This document shows positions 25,030-37,375 of a DNA stretch of 64,000 nucleotides, piece by piece. The stretch's first letter is position 1. Every line of letters starts with the position of its first letter. Source of the DNA: Ophioderma brevispina (lineage: Eukaryota; Echinodermata; Ophiuroidea; Amphilepidida; Ophiodermatidae); NCBI GenBank assembly GCA_023653785.1, contig JAMKCH010035811.1, forward strand, positions 1 to 64,000. Direction: 5' to 3'. The notes beneath the pieces are model-generated. The model had not been told where the DNA came from. It did not search any database and saw nothing but the letters and a program-made list of their open reading frames with translations. The position numbers and the translations under genes were made by a program.

Positions 25030-27981
25030 TTATTATAATGCAAAAGAAAGTACAACGTGCTAATTTTTAATTGCAGAATAATTACCACGAAAAAAAATAT
25101 TTAGAGTAGCGCAAATGGACTGGTGTAATGTAAGTTTTTAAATGTTATCTTGTGACGTTGCGGGAGACGTCGAGATTTTAAAAACGAAATATCTGTTTTA
25201 AGATGGCGCTACCACAGTCACGGAGTTACCAAGGTTTCAGCCACCGTCTTCGACGAGATAGTTAATGCGAATAATTAAAGCTTATTTTGAACAGCGCATG
25301 CTAAAATAAAAAAAGGCAGTAATAGTTTTAATGCTACTAATTACTGTTTTAAAGCCGTTATGCAATGTTACAGCGAATGCATAACAATTCAGAAAGCTCC
25401 TTTGTATTCACTGTAGAGGTTTTAACTCACCATATCTGATACTAACTCTTTTTAAGTTACAATAAATTGAGGGGCATTTGGGTTCGGTGACATTTTCTCT
25501 ACTCTAAATTTAGCGACTACCTACTACTTTTTTTCTTTATTCTCCAAAAGGATACTCTTTTTCAAAATCCACTTATTTGTATGATGTCTTCCGTTAACCT
25601 ACCAGTACGCACATGAACCCAACTTACAAAACAGAAAACACTGTAGATATTTAAAACCGCGTAAGCAAACGAAGAACATACGTAAAGGTTTCATATGATG
25701 ATTATTCTGTCATGGTCATCACTTTAACTAGTGCTTACCCATTATACTGTGATTGAGTTTTCGAGGTTTCAAACACACCGATCTAAACACCCATCCTTCC
25801 AATACTATCTAACATGTCTAAGTACTAATCACCTGAATTACTAAGCACCTCATCCCTACTAAATAGGTTAAGAGTAGAAATCGAATGTGTCAGCATTCCA
25901 CTGCTAGTACTTAAGTCTGATAATTTAGGCACTATCAGTGATTTGCTAAATTAGAAATCAAAACACATCAGGGCACAAAACAAATTTTTGCATCTCTGTA
26001 ACAAGTATATGAGCATAACAGAACGCATTCAAGTGATAAGACCAAAACCAACCTAATATGGACAATCTGGATATTTTAGTCATTTACTGTCCGTACGGAC
26101 GGCGACTACTACACCACGTAATTGATGGAGATTCATATCTTTTTATAATGCTGTTTTCCACTCTCTTTTAGTGAGTTTTGCAGTTGACAAAAATATGTTT
26201 TAAGTTCTCAGCTTATCCTACACTGTGTTGAGCTACTCCTGCAAATTTCAAAAGTGCTCTTTCGGGCGATACTGATAGTGAGTGCCTTTAACATCTTTTG
26301 TAGACATACTATATTTACAGTATAATTAGGTATGTCAGATACCCACCCCTACCATCATTTAATTTACATTTCAAGGTATGCTTTGTCTATAGGGTACATG
26401 CACGGGAGGTCAAAAGGTTAACCTGGCCAGACCGGTCTTCCAGAACAACTAAGCATGCAGAGAATACAGGAACGACAGCGGAAATATATTGAGCTGTTAC
26501 GCATGAATCACGTGCATACATTTTATTCTTTCGCATGCTTAGATGATCAGGACAACACACAAAGTCCATTCAACATTAGTTTACCTTCCGTGAAACGGCC
26601 CTACAACAAAGAGAAAACACAGATGAATCCAATTATTTTGCCTAACCTCTCCTAACATGTAAGACGTTGGTCCAGTAGGAAGAAAGTTTACGACTTAACC
26701 AATAAAATATGTTGTCGTGGGCAGCTCAAGCGCTAAACCACAGAAGACACGCTATCTTTTGGTTTTCAAAAGAAATCCAGGAAGATGGACAAAATGCTTC
26801 CAGGGTTGTCTAGGCATGGCGCATTTCATTTTCCTCTACTTGGAGTAGATATACTTACAATGCCTGCGAATGAAACAAGAATTTGTTTGACTGTTATGCA
26901 GGGCATACCGCAACAAACATTCACCCTTTGATATTCTAAGGAATTTACTATGGGTATAATTGTTCAGCACTGTTGAAGCATTTTAACAGTGTATGACAAA
27001 TCGGGCTTTAATGGATTTGGTTTGCATGAGATTGTAATCCCAATGAAGAAACCTCAAGGTTTCCGTTTCCATTCGGTTTGATTGCAAAGGACATTATATT
27101 CACCACGGGAAACATCAAGGATTGTTGAGGTTTTATTATTGATAACAATCTAGTGGCGCAGGAACCAAATTTTTTTTCTCTAACTATTATATGAAATATT
27201 TTGAACAAAATTGAAAGTTCCATAAATTGGGAGGCATTAATGATAAGTAAAATATCGCTTGTTTTTGAGCTCCTATGAAAACCTGTTTCAAAATCTTAAA
27301 TTTAATAGTTAATATCATAATGGAAAAACATAATTTTATAAAAAGTATAATCGATATATGAGCGATATAGTCGAACAAATGCATTTTTTAATATAATTAC
27401 CAGCATGTTTTATATGGTGTTGCGTATGGTGGATAGTAACATGCAGGGGGATCTCAATTTCTTTCTTTGAATATTATTGACAAGTGGATGTACAACATAT
27501 TATTAATTTGAGCAAATAATAGCACTGTTGGTATTCAGTAAATCCGCATGGTATGCAGAATATAAATTAAAAACAATAAAAAGTCATAATTTAAAAAAAA
27601 TGTAAAACAAAAAAATCTAAATAAAAACGCTATCGAGCGGTAGGGTGCTCCTTGACATCGCAAGCTTTTAAGCCACTCTCACTATGAGCATAAATCTCAT
27701 TCCCTTGGCGCCCATTTCAGTCTTTCATTGGCCCACTGATTTAGAAAATACACCTCCCTGGTTTTTGGTAGATATTGATACGCTAGATCACACAAGTCAG
27801 TTCATGTCAATACATGTACAAGTTCAACCCACTGAATTGTGTCCTTGGTGGATGAGTATATTGTATATTTTAACCCATAGTGTCTCTGTATTGTTTCGAG
27901 GACGTCTATGGTAAGCATAAACAAAACCATAGCTAAGATCACAAACATCAATTCTAATGATAAACTTTTGGTTTATATAAT

Positions 27982-28027
<46 letters not shown>

Positions 28028-28913
28028 TCCAAATATTAACTTATAATTCACAATGCAATGAAAGATTAGAGAGGCAGACTGGCAGAGGCTGGCGAGGCAA
28101 CCGAACACGCTGTGGGTCAAGTATCCATGTCACTGTTGTCAGCAGGTTGACGAAGCGGGACGATGGTAAATGGGAAGACGCGCACTGACGAAATATACGA
28201 ATAAACGGCCACTTCAAACACGAGATCGATGAGTTCGCTTAAACCTAATACTCTAAAGCCAGATATTCAAGAAGAAGTAATATAATTTGTATTCTATAAA
28301 AAGAAAAAAAAGTATATTTTTATTCGGCTGTTTATTTGAATATGGTATAACGCATATTAAAATACTGCGATGCGATATGAAAATCTTCAGAATAAAGTTA
28401 ATTAACAATAAATCAATGCATGAATTACTTTAATTTACTGCTTTTCTTATATCGCTCTTTTTTCCTTTTACTTGATGAATCATTACTTTTATTCAAATTT
28501 TTGAAATTGGTCGGACAAGGAATATTATAAGTTTTAGCTTCAATTATGTTACTTCAATATTTAAAACTAAACCGTGTCATTTTGACACATTATCTTTTCT
28601 GTTTGATTCCAAAATGATCAATTCAAAGTGTTCACCTGATTTAGATATGCCAATTTTATATTATTAGTAAACGGATCTGATACTTTATGAAATGTTCCTT
28701 GTCATGCCACAATCCAAAGTTCGACAAGACAGTGTGGTGTGAACGAGGCTGAAAATCATAGTGATCCGTGCAGATAAAAAACATCAAATACCGTTTAAGG
28801 TGATCTTGGTGCGCTCCCTTTTGGGGGCATTTTTCAAGAAATGTACAACCAAAGTAGTGGCTCTGAAATGTGAAGGAAACAATGGTCAATACATCTATTG
28901 GACAATATTTAAA
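25030..28913. repeat. Segmental duplication block C
   Basis: Direct paralogue of 32,085-37,655. Shared landmarks in order: 'caacgtgctaatttyta' (25,050 / 32,110), 'ccacagtcayggagtt' (25,212 / 32,250), 'gggtacatgcacg' (26,393 / 33,311), 'cctctcctaacatgtaag' (26,645 / 35,209), 'gatcacaaac' (27,937 / 36,707), 'aagccagatatt' (28,255 / 37,024), 'atctattggacaatatt' (28,893 / 37,636). C holds a TTAA MITE (25,926-26,287), a T run of about 37 nt at 27,986-28,022, and about 230 bp near 28,600-28,830 that D lacks. Similarity stops where the LINE begins. Confidence 0.85.
25926..26287. mobile_element. TTAA-type MITE (T2/Kolobok-like), block C copy
   Basis: Related to 57,762-58,174. The left end reads 'ggcactatcagtgatttgct' and the right end 'gatagtgagtgccttt' followed by TTAA at 26,288-26,291. 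The termini are inverted (AGGCACT / AGTGCCT). The inner stretch 'accaacctaat' and 'gtccgtacggac' matches 57,890-57,935. The left TTAA is degraded to TTTA. Established knowledge: T2-family MITEs have TTAAAGG ends and TTAA target duplications. Confidence 0.6.
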
Positions 28914-30850
28914 ACTAAAACTAAAACTAGATCATATAAGAATTTTAATGAAAGTGACTTTGTTAATACTGTTAGAAGTTTTAACTGGGATCAAGTTCAT
29001 ACCTGTCATGATGTTGATATTGCTTGGAATATTTGGAAAGATTTGTTTTGTAAGGCCTGTGATGCACATGCACCAGTCAGAGAAAAACGTGTGAAAGGCT
29101 CGCAACCAGAATGGATTAATAGCGAATTTCTGACTGTTTGCAAAAACCGTGATTACTATTTTGCTAAAGCTCATAAATCAAATGATCCCCATGATTGGCA
29201 TATGGCTAAATTTTATCGTAACAAAGCAAACCATATGCGTCACTTTCTTAAAAAGAGATTTTATTCAGACTCTATTGCTGAAAATGTAAACAACTCTAAA
29301 AAAACTGTGGTCTACTATTAAAAAACTGCTTCCAAACAAATCATCATCTTCTAGCATTTCTGTTAAGACCGATGATGGTTTCACATCTTCAGCTAAAGAT
29401 ACTGCTAATGTTTTTAATAACTATTTCACTTCTGTAGGTTCTTCTCTTGCAGAAAGGTTTAATGATGATAATGCAGACGGGATTTCACCGACAAATCTAA
29501 CTCCACATGTGATTCTATTTTCAGTTTTTTGTCATTGTTCTTCAGAGTTTGTTTATAAGCAGATATGTGATATGTCTAACAATAAGTCCCCTGGTTTTGA
29601 TGGTTTCAGTGTAAAACTTCTTAAGCTTGCGGCTCCTTATATTAGCAATTCCCTTGCTTTTATTTGTAACCTTTCTCTTAGTACATCAGTTTTTCCGACA
29701 GAATGGAAAAAAGCCAAAGTTACCCCTATTTTTAAGACTGGTGACAAATCAGATGTGGGTAACTATCGACCTATTTCTGTTCTGCCACTTATTTCTAAAA
29801 TAATTGAAAGAGCTGTTCATAATCAATTGTATTCATACCTTGTTTCTAATGGACTTCTTTCTGATAATCAATCTGGCTTTCGTGCCAATCATTCTACTCC
29901 TACTACTTTGCTTGATGTACGGGATTTTATTTTGAATATGGATGAGAGTCGAGTGACTGGAGCAATTTTTCTTGATCTTAGAAAAGCGTTTGACTGTGTT
30001 AACCATTCTCTTCTTACTGACAAACTTTTGCAAAATGGTATTACTGGTCCTGAACTTCAGTGGTTTTCGATCCTATCTCAGCGACCGAACTCAGGCAGTC
30101 AACGTTAATTCTACTCTTTCTGACTTCAAACATATCAATATTGGTATTCCTCAAGGCTCTATACTGGGTCCTCTTCTATTTATTATTTTTGTCAATAGTC
30201 TTCCAAATAGTGTTAACTGTAAATGTACTATGTATGCTGATGATACAACACTTCTTTGTACTTCAGACACGCCGCATACTCTTGAATTGGAACTTCAGTC
30301 AAACTTAAACAAAATTTCTGAATGGTTTGATGAAAACAAACTCACTTTAAATGCCAAGAAAACCAAGTTTATGATTTTTGATACACATCATATCCTCAGT
30401 AAATTTCAGAATGTTACTCTACACTGTAATAATGATACTATAGAAAGGGTCGACCAGTTTAAATATCTTGGTGTAATTTTGATCCTTTGATGTCCTGGTC
30501 CGATCATATCAATCATATGTGTACATGTATTTCCAAGCGGTGTAGTGTTATTAGAAGACTTAAATATTATGTTCCAAAGGATACTCTGATTATGCTTGCC
30601 AATTCTATTGTCATGCCACATTTTGATTACTGCAGCCCTGTCTGGTCAAACTGCACTAATGACCTTTTAAATTCACTTCAAATTCTTCATAATAGATTAG
30701 CACGTATAATTCTATCAGCTGACATCAGAACTCCTGTTAAAGATGTGCTTGTATTGTAATGTTATCTTTCCCACCTAAATTTGTACAATTCATTCCAAAA
30801 GAGAATAAATGAGGGCAGATCTATATAAATATTTCACCCAGTATAGGTAG
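28914..30850 (+). pseudogene. 5'-truncated LINE ORF2 with reverse transcriptase
   Basis: Non-LTR retrotransposon polyprotein remnant. Order: an endonuclease-RT linker region (28,914-29,500), then RT blocks NYRPISVLPLISKIIER (near 29,760), GAIFLDLRKAFDCVNH (near 29,957), GIPQGSILGPLLF (near 30,141), YADD at 30,233-30,244, NKLTLNAKKTKF (near 30,338), and a thumb region with PHFDYCSPVWSN (near 30,620). All RT catalytic aspartates are visible. At least three frameshifts (near 29,310, 30,065 and 30,485) break the frame. The endonuclease is missing and the C-terminus fades after 30,760. The style is CR1/jockey-like, but the clade is uncertain. It starts exactly where C/D similarity ends, after three 'taaaac' units, as a 5'-truncated insertion would. 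Confidence 0.88.
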
Positions 30851-30911
30851 TAGGACTTGATACTAAATATCACATATTAGTTATATTCTGGAGGAGTACA
30901 TTAGATGTTAA

Positions 30912-31258
30912 AGGGGGGTGGCCCGATTTTAAGGATAAGAAGTTTTCATCTTAATAGATTGGCCTTCACTTCAAAACCCCATCTGTAAAGTTTCGCGCCG
31001 ATATTTCAATCCGTTTTGATGCGAGAGCTAAAAATGTGATTTTGTAAGGCCCATAGAGTTCTGTGTAAAATTAATATTGGTCGACCAAAACGGGGTACAT
31101 TTTCGCTCATAACTTCCAAACCAAACATCCTTTGGCTCTAAGATTTCAAAGGGTATATGAGAAAAATAGTAGCTTTCTTCTGATACCAAAATGTTGACCA
31201 CTTCCGGTAAATCTGGGGCTTTTGGGGACGAGGCTAATAGCGATCGGACCATGGACCG
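30912..31258. mobile_element. TTAA-flanked MITE, 347 bp
   Basis: TTAA at 30,908-30,911 and 31,259-31,262. The left end aggggggtggcccgat pairs with the right end atcggaccatggaccg as an imperfect inverted repeat. The internal 'gttttcatct', 'tggccttcac' and 'gtttcgcgccgatat' recur at 43,394-43,692 and partly at 55,857-55,975. There is no coding capacity. Ends and target fit the T2/Kolobok-like type. Confidence 0.75.
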
Positions 31259-31262
31259 TTAA

Positions 31263-32084
31263 CAATGTTATCTTATCTCATAATAAAGTTTTCTGTCATT
31301 CTGTAATGATCATGAGGTAGTATTCAAGAGTGAATCATTGTTACCGAAATTGGATTAATATTCTGCACAATTTTTTTCAGTGTGACTATTTGACAAATCA
31401 TTTACGTGCACATACAACGACCTTTCAAATTTACAGTCAATCTCGCTAGTATAAATATCATGCCAATGCCGTTTTGTACTGGACTGGAGATAAATGTATA
31501 ACACTCTTCATGCCACCAGATATTAGAACACCAATTGGTGGAATTCGTAGACCACATAATGTTTGTGTTCTTTCTGGATGTTTACATTCCAAGATCGAAT
31601 ACATACAATTGACGACTATATTAATGTAAGTGCTTTTTAGAGCTGGCAAGTACAATGGCAGGAATCATCTAACCCCTAGCATACTTTTTTGACAGATGTA
31701 GGGAAAATGTGGGCCATGCCTTGTGAAAACATTGTACCAGGACCCATATAAATTATTAGTAAAATGCTTTTTAGTTTGGTAAGGTTAGTTCAATCTCAAA
31801 GTTCAAAAATCATACTATACTCCTTAATATATCCCTAACGTCCCTTAACTGCATTTACATACACTTTTGAAAAATAAAATCACTGAGCGGACCACAGTAG
31901 CTGCCTTGTTTTAAGAGGAAAACGCGCCTAGATCCACCAAAAAAATAACGCTACCTCCTTTTTTGTGGTGATCGTTAGATTTTCATCTAGGGAGGTTAGG
32001 GATGAACAAATTACATCAGTAGCTTTCTCAGACGTTGTCTTGTATTGCTGCATCGAATAACTGCCTTTTATCATTATTTTAAAC
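31263..32084. other. No recognisable feature
   Basis: AT-rich spacer between the MITE and block D. Short open frames only; none resembles a known protein. Confidence 0.45.
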
Positions 32085-33165
32085 CAATGTTACAATACAA
32101 GAGGAGGTACAACGTGCTAATTTCTAATCGCAGAATAATTAAGATGAAAGAACCTATTCAACAACACAATGGACTAGGGAAACAATTCTAAATGGTATAT
32201 GATAGCGTGATAGTCGACTAAGCGAAATATCTTGTTTTAAGATGGCACTCCCACAGTCATGGAGTTTACCCAATGTGTCAGCCACCGTCCTTCAACGACA
32301 GAGTTGTTTCAAGCTATTTGTAATGCTACATATTACAAACTAAGCCGTAATATTTTAATGCTATTAATTAAGTGTTTTGACAGCTCTTGCACTGTCGAAT
32401 AAATAAGACTTTCAGAAAGCGTCCTTTGCATAGTAGACTGAGGTTCTAACTCTCCATATCTGACAACTAATTCTTGTAAGTTACAAAAAAAAATAGTAAA
32501 TGGGGGGTCATTTGGGTACGTGACATTTTCTCCACGAAATTATCGATTGACTACGAGGGTTTGTTGTTTTCTTTATTCCCAAAAGTATTACTCTTTTTCA
32601 AAAAAATACCAACTTAATTTGGTAATGATGGTCTTCCGTACCGTACGCACATGAACCCAACTTACAAAACAGAAAATAGGGTAGATTTTTAAAACGCGTA
32701 TCACAAGAAGAAAGAACAAACATATAGGTTTCATGTGATAAGTATTCTGTTATGGTCATCGCTTCAACTATTACTTAACCAATATACTGTGAAATGAGTT
32801 GTTTAGGGTTCAAACAACAATCTAAACAACATCTCCCAATACTATCTAAACATGTCTAACTACTAATCACTTTAATCTACTGACAGTATAAATAAGGTTT
32901 GTGGTAGAATCGAATGTGTTTGACAATTAAATATGTATGGAAGTTAACTTTTGCAAACATCTAAGTAGTAGGGTTATGAACGATAATCCCATTCTAGAAG
33001 TTTGGGGAAGAAGGTTTGAAGATGTTTTTATATAGTGGTGAAAGGGTGCTAATAGAATTTTTGGGGCCAAAACCCTCTGGAAATGTGGGGAACCTTTGTA
33101 AAATAAGGGGGGTAATATTTGTACAGGGGTAAATTTGAAATCAGGTCAAATTGTGTTTAAATGTA

Positions 33166-33185
33166 CACCAATGTGTACATTGGTG
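33166..33185. repeat. Short hairpin, 8-bp stem
   Basis: caccaatg, loop tgta, cattggtg. Lies immediately before a 27-bp direct repeat. Confidence 0.8.
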
Positions 33186-33244
33186 AATGGGATTCTGATT
33201 TATAACCTTACTTCTAGAATGGGATTCTGATTTATAACCTTACT
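33186..33244. repeat. Exact 27-bp direct repeat, 5-bp spacer
   Basis: Bases 33,186-33,212 and 33,218-33,244 are identical (they begin aatgggattctga). Part of D-specific sequence. Confidence 0.85.
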
Positions 33245-33640
33245 AAAATAGGTATGGTCAGATACTCTACAAGTCATTCAAATTTAAATTTCAAGTCATG
33301 TTTTGTCTATAGGGTACATGCACGAGAGGTCAAAAGGTTAACCTGGCCATCCCCGTCTTCCAGAACCTCTCAAGCATGCAGAGAATACAGGAATCGCCTA
33401 CAGAAATATATGTAGTGTTAAGATGAACCACGTGATATATTTTATTCTTAGCATGCTTGGATGATCACACCAACGTCCAATCAACATAATTACCTTCCGT
33501 TAAAGCAAAGATTATCTTAAAGGAAGATCGGAACTACTCCCCCTATTTTTGTGTAACGGAAGTGGACTTCCATGGGGAAGGACGCTCCTTGCGTCTGATA
33601 GGTAAAAGCCACGACATCGCATATTTCACTGTGTGGAGCA

Positions 33641-33850
33641 ATGGCGAGAAGTTCAAAAGTAACATGCTATTTTTGTGGGGTTGCTTGACTAATTCACAGA
33701 ATTTATAACAAATTTTCTTTTTTTCAAATTCCTAAGAAAGGCAGAATGTTATTATTTTGTGATTTGCCTTAGCATTTTAAAGACATCAAGAAATCGACAA
33801 CCTCGTCCCTTTGTCCCCCCGACTTCCACCAAAAATGTGCTTACGTGTTA
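33641..33850 (+). pseudogene. Possible THAP-like zinc-finger fragment
   Basis: Reading from the ATG at about 33,641 gives MARSSKVTCYFCG, then after an in-frame stop IYNKFSFFQIPKKGR and, in this frame, SLCPPDF. The second internal copy (about 34,787-34,940) gives CPPHF at the same point. Together this resembles the C2CH spacing of THAP fingers, whose middle has an FPK-type motif and whose end is C-x2-H-F. Both copies contain stops and indels. THAP domains occur in P-element-type transposases, which suits the surrounding TIR element. The call rests on a few residues and could be chance. Confidence 0.35.
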
Positions 33851-34057
33851 AACAAAAAGCGAGTTCAAAATTTGACAGCCCGCGGTCGGCCGGCACCTAC
33901 CGCCGCCTGCGTGACTCCTAGCTGAGACTAATCAAAATGCTGTCGTTGATTAATTTCGACTTGCCAGACTACCCATAATCCCTCACGAGTTTGATCATCG
34001 CAATGCAAAAATGCGAAATTTGCTGGAACTTCAACCATATTTTACAAAAATTCTAGA

Positions 34058-34210
34058 GGGTGTCCACGAAAGATTATGTCACCATTTGATGTAGAAATAT
34101 GTTCTTTAGAGATGACAGTTTTGTTTCCAGGTGGACACCCCTAGGTTTTAATGGCATTTAAATTTTGCTTGCATCATTTTAATGTGTAAGCACGTGGTGC
34201 AAGCAAAATT
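34058..34210. repeat. Two adjacent inverted repeats
   Basis: gggtgtccac (34,058-34,067) pairs with gtggacaccc (34,131-34,140). aattttgcttgca (34,161-34,173) pairs with tgcaagcaaaatt (34,198-34,210), a perfect 13-bp stem with a 24-nt loop. Both lie inside the TIR element. Confidence 0.8.
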
Positions 34211-34439
34211 GGCGCTGCCGATTTCAACTTACCCTGATGCCAAGTTGAATCGTTGTTACACGATTGTAAACGTGTACACTGCACTGTAACATGGTGTATC
34301 GTTCAGTATTGTGTTGTAACACCATTCCTAGGGAATATTTACGCACGTAGCGTATACCCGGGGACGGGATCGCATAATGAAATGGATATGGGTGTAAGGC
34401 TGGCGCTTCCAAACACGGGGGCATTCGGTGACAGAAGAC

Positions 34440-34645
34440 TCAAACAAATAGAGGTCTTTTGGTGAAAATTTTCAAAATGTTCTCACAAAAAGGGGACTTT
34501 AGGTGACAGTGGTAAACTTCCAAAAATGTGGTCTTTGGGTGACATTTTCAAAATACATGCATGGGGCCAGGGGGTCTTTGGATGACATTTTCAAAATACA
34601 TGGGGTCTTTGGGTGACAGCGGTGCTGAAAATTGGGGTCTTAACT
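34440..34645. repeat. Minisatellite of about 45-50 bp
   Basis: Four imperfect units share 'ggtctttgggtgaca' and 'attttcaaaatacatg'. Internal to the TIR element. Confidence 0.75.
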
Positions 34646-35937
34646 CTTTGCGTGCGGCAGGCGAGTATACTCGTTCAAAGATGAATTTTGGTAAATTTTT
34701 GTCTTTTCTTGTTATAAACATTTCAAAATTATTTATTTTCATGAGGCGTGAAAATGCATTTTTTTTTTTTTTTTTTTTTTTTTTTGTGGGGTTGCTTGAC
34801 TAATTCACAGAATTTATAACAAATTTTCCTTTTTTCAATTCCTAAGAAAGGCAGAATTTATTATTTTGTGATTGCCTTAGATTTTAAAGACAATCAAAAA
34901 AATTCGACAACCTCGTCCCTTTGTCCCCCCCACTTCCACTAGACCATGTGTTACGGTGGTGGTTTAAACAAGAAAGTGGGGGCGATGGGCAAATTCAAAA
35001 TTTTGGAACAGCCACGTCGGCCGCACCCGGTCGCTTGCTCACTTGAGAATAGGCGCCATCTCTGGCGTCTGCTAGTTGATTTTGCTGACGAGAACGTTAA
35101 ATCGTTTGCCGTACAAAATAGGGGGAGTGTCCTATCTTCCATTAGATAATCTTTGGTGAGAAAGGGCCCTACAACAAAGAGGAAACAACGTGAATCCAAT
35201 TATTTTGCCTAACCTCTCCTAACATGTAAGACTTTGGTCAGTAGGACGAAATTTTACGATTAAACCAATACAATATTTTGTCGTGGACAGCTAAAAGCTG
35301 CTAAACACAGACACGTATTTGTTGGTTTTCAAAGAAATCAGGAAGTGGGCAAAATGCTTCCAGGTTGTTAGGCATGACGCATTTCAATTTTCCCTCTAAA
35401 TTGAGAGTAGGCAGAACAACTGCCTGCGTATGACCAAGAATTATGTTTGACTATTATGCAGGGCACTACGCAACAAACATTCACAGTTTGATATTGTAAG
35501 GAATTGACTATGGCATAATTGTTCAGCACTGTTGAAGCATGTACAATGTATTACAAATCTGGCTTAACGTGGATTTGGTTTGAATGAAATTGTCAATCAC
35601 GAAACCTCAAGGTTTTCCGTTTCCATTTCAAGATTTATTGTAAAAGACATTCCATTCACCACGGGAAACATAAAGAATTCTTTGAGGTTTATTATTGATA
35701 GCAATTTAGTGGCGCGGAAACCAAATTTTCTATAATATTAAAATATATTGAAAAACATTGAAAGGTCCATATATTGCGAGGCATAATGATAAATAAAATA
35801 TCAGTAAAAGTAAACTCATCTTGTTTGTGAAATGCCAAGAAATCCTGTTTTGAAATTTTAAATTTAAATAAATTAATATTATAAAAAATATTTTATAAAA
35901 CGTTTAATCGATATATGAGCGATATAGTCGAACAAAT

Positions 35938-36450
35938 GGCGCTAAAATGCCAAAGGCTTTCGTAACAAAACTTCTAGGTAGTTATTTCCTCACCCTTTCT
36001 CGTCATTTAAGCGATAAAAATGTGAAGGTAGCACCTTCACCGGGGTTAGGGTATGCCGTCAAAGTCGAAGGGTAAGGGGGGTAGTTGCGACCCAAGGACA
36101 TTTTATGGTGCATTTTTTAAATATTATGCAGTATGGCTCTAAAACGCTATGATAATGTAAAACTAGTCAAATGCCATCATTTAGAGCTGGAAACAATATG
36201 AAAATCCAATATTCCTACTTTGTTTAGCACAAGTTTCGCCTATTTTCTGTGAAAATGCAAATTTTGCAAACTCGCGGACTTGATGTCATTATGACGCCAT
36301 ACTATACTAATTATTTTGGTATCAATGGAAAGAGGCGGACTATAGCTATCAACTGGTATCAAAATCATAAGCATCGGGTGCTTTTTAACGAATTCTCGAC
36401 GGGAGGGTGGTTGGTAATCTGTGTTACAAAAAGACTTGGTAAGATGAGGG
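35938..36450. mobile_element. piggyBac-like MITE fragment (right end intact)
   Basis: Inverted relative to 55,222-55,822. Shared stretches include the reverse complement of 'ggtgaaggtgctacct' and 'tgtcattatgacgccatact'. The right end reads cttggtaagatgaggg followed by TTAA (36,451-36,454), i.e. a CCCT terminus on a TTAA target. The left end lacks the matching terminus, so this copy is truncated. Block C has about 130 bp of unrelated sequence at this place. Confidence 0.6.
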
Positions 36451-36969
36451 TTAACTCCAGCAAATAATAGCGCTGTTGATATTTAGTAAATCCGCCCGGT
36501 ATGCAGAGGATGAAGTAAAAAAAAAATAAAAAATCATAATTGAAACAAATATTAAAACAAAAAATCTAAATAAAAACGCAATCGGGCGGTATGGGTTCTA
36601 CTTGGCACCGTATGTCCTAGATTCAGGGAATCATGTACTGCAGCTTTCAAGACACTCTCTCTTGTTTCGAGGACATCCATGGAAATAAAAACAAAATCAT
36701 TGCTAAGATCACAAACTTCAAGTCGTAATGATAAACTTTTGGTTTATATAATAAGGTTCTGTAATCGAAAATGATGCATGTAAAATTTTAAATAGCCAGA
36801 CATTGTCAAAGATTAACTTACAATTCACAATGCAATGAAAGATTAGAGAGGCAGACTGGCAGAGGCTGGCGAGACAGCCGTACACGTTGTGGGTCAAGTA
36901 TCCATGTCCGCAGGTTGACGAAGCGGGACGATGGTAAATAGGAAGACGCGCACTGACGAAATATACGCA

Positions 36970-37375
36970 TAAACGGCCACTTCAAACACGAGATCGATGA
37001 GTTCGTTTAAATTTAATACTCTAAAGCCAGATATTAAAGAACAAGTAATATAGTTTGTATTCTATAAAAAGAAAAGGTATATTTTATTCGACTGATTGTT
37101 GGAATATAACGCATACAAAATATTGCGATGAGATAAGAAAAACGTCAGAATAAAGTTAATTAACAATAAATCAACGGCCACTTCAAACACGAAATCGATG
37201 AGTTCGTTTAAACCTAATACTCTAAAGCCAGATATTGAAGAACAAGCAATATACTTTGTATTCTATAAAAAGAAAAAGTATACTTTTATTCGACTGATTG
37301 TTGGAATATAACGCATATCAAAATAGTGCGCTGAGATATGAAAACGTCAGAATAAAGTTAATTAAAAATAAATCA
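36970..37375. repeat. Tandem duplication of about 203 bp within block D
   Basis: 'cggccacttcaaacacgaga' to 'aagttaattaa' occurs twice in a row (about 36,970-37,172 and 37,173-37,375). Block C has it once (about 28,205-28,425). Confidence 0.85.

Larger units (their letters stand above)
33507..35154. mobile_element. TIR DNA transposon remnant with 8-bp-like target duplication
   Basis: Terminal inverted repeats of about 43-47 bp: the left end (33,507-33,553) begins aaagattatct and includes ctccccctattttt; the right end (35,112-35,154) is its imperfect reverse complement. Block C preserves the empty site 'ccttccgtgaaacggcccta' (about 26,585). Flanks here read gttaaagc on the left and gtgagaaagg on the right, consistent with a duplicated 8-bp target. 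Inside are two direct copies of a segment of about 270 bp (33,660-33,925 and 34,785-35,060), each with THAP-like coding traces, a minisatellite (34,440-34,645), two inverted repeats and a T run of 27 nt (34,759-34,785). There is no intact transposase. The superfamily is unassigned; a THAP finger with an 8-bp target would be compatible with P-like elements. Confidence 0.75.

Noticed and set aside
27824..28120. 98-codon minus-strand frame with a lysine run
   Set aside because: The lysines come from a T run of about 37 nt that is absent in paralogous block D.
36970..37375. Direct repeats as a possible CRISPR-like array
   Set aside because: Only two units of about 203 bp with no spacers, in eukaryotic DNA.
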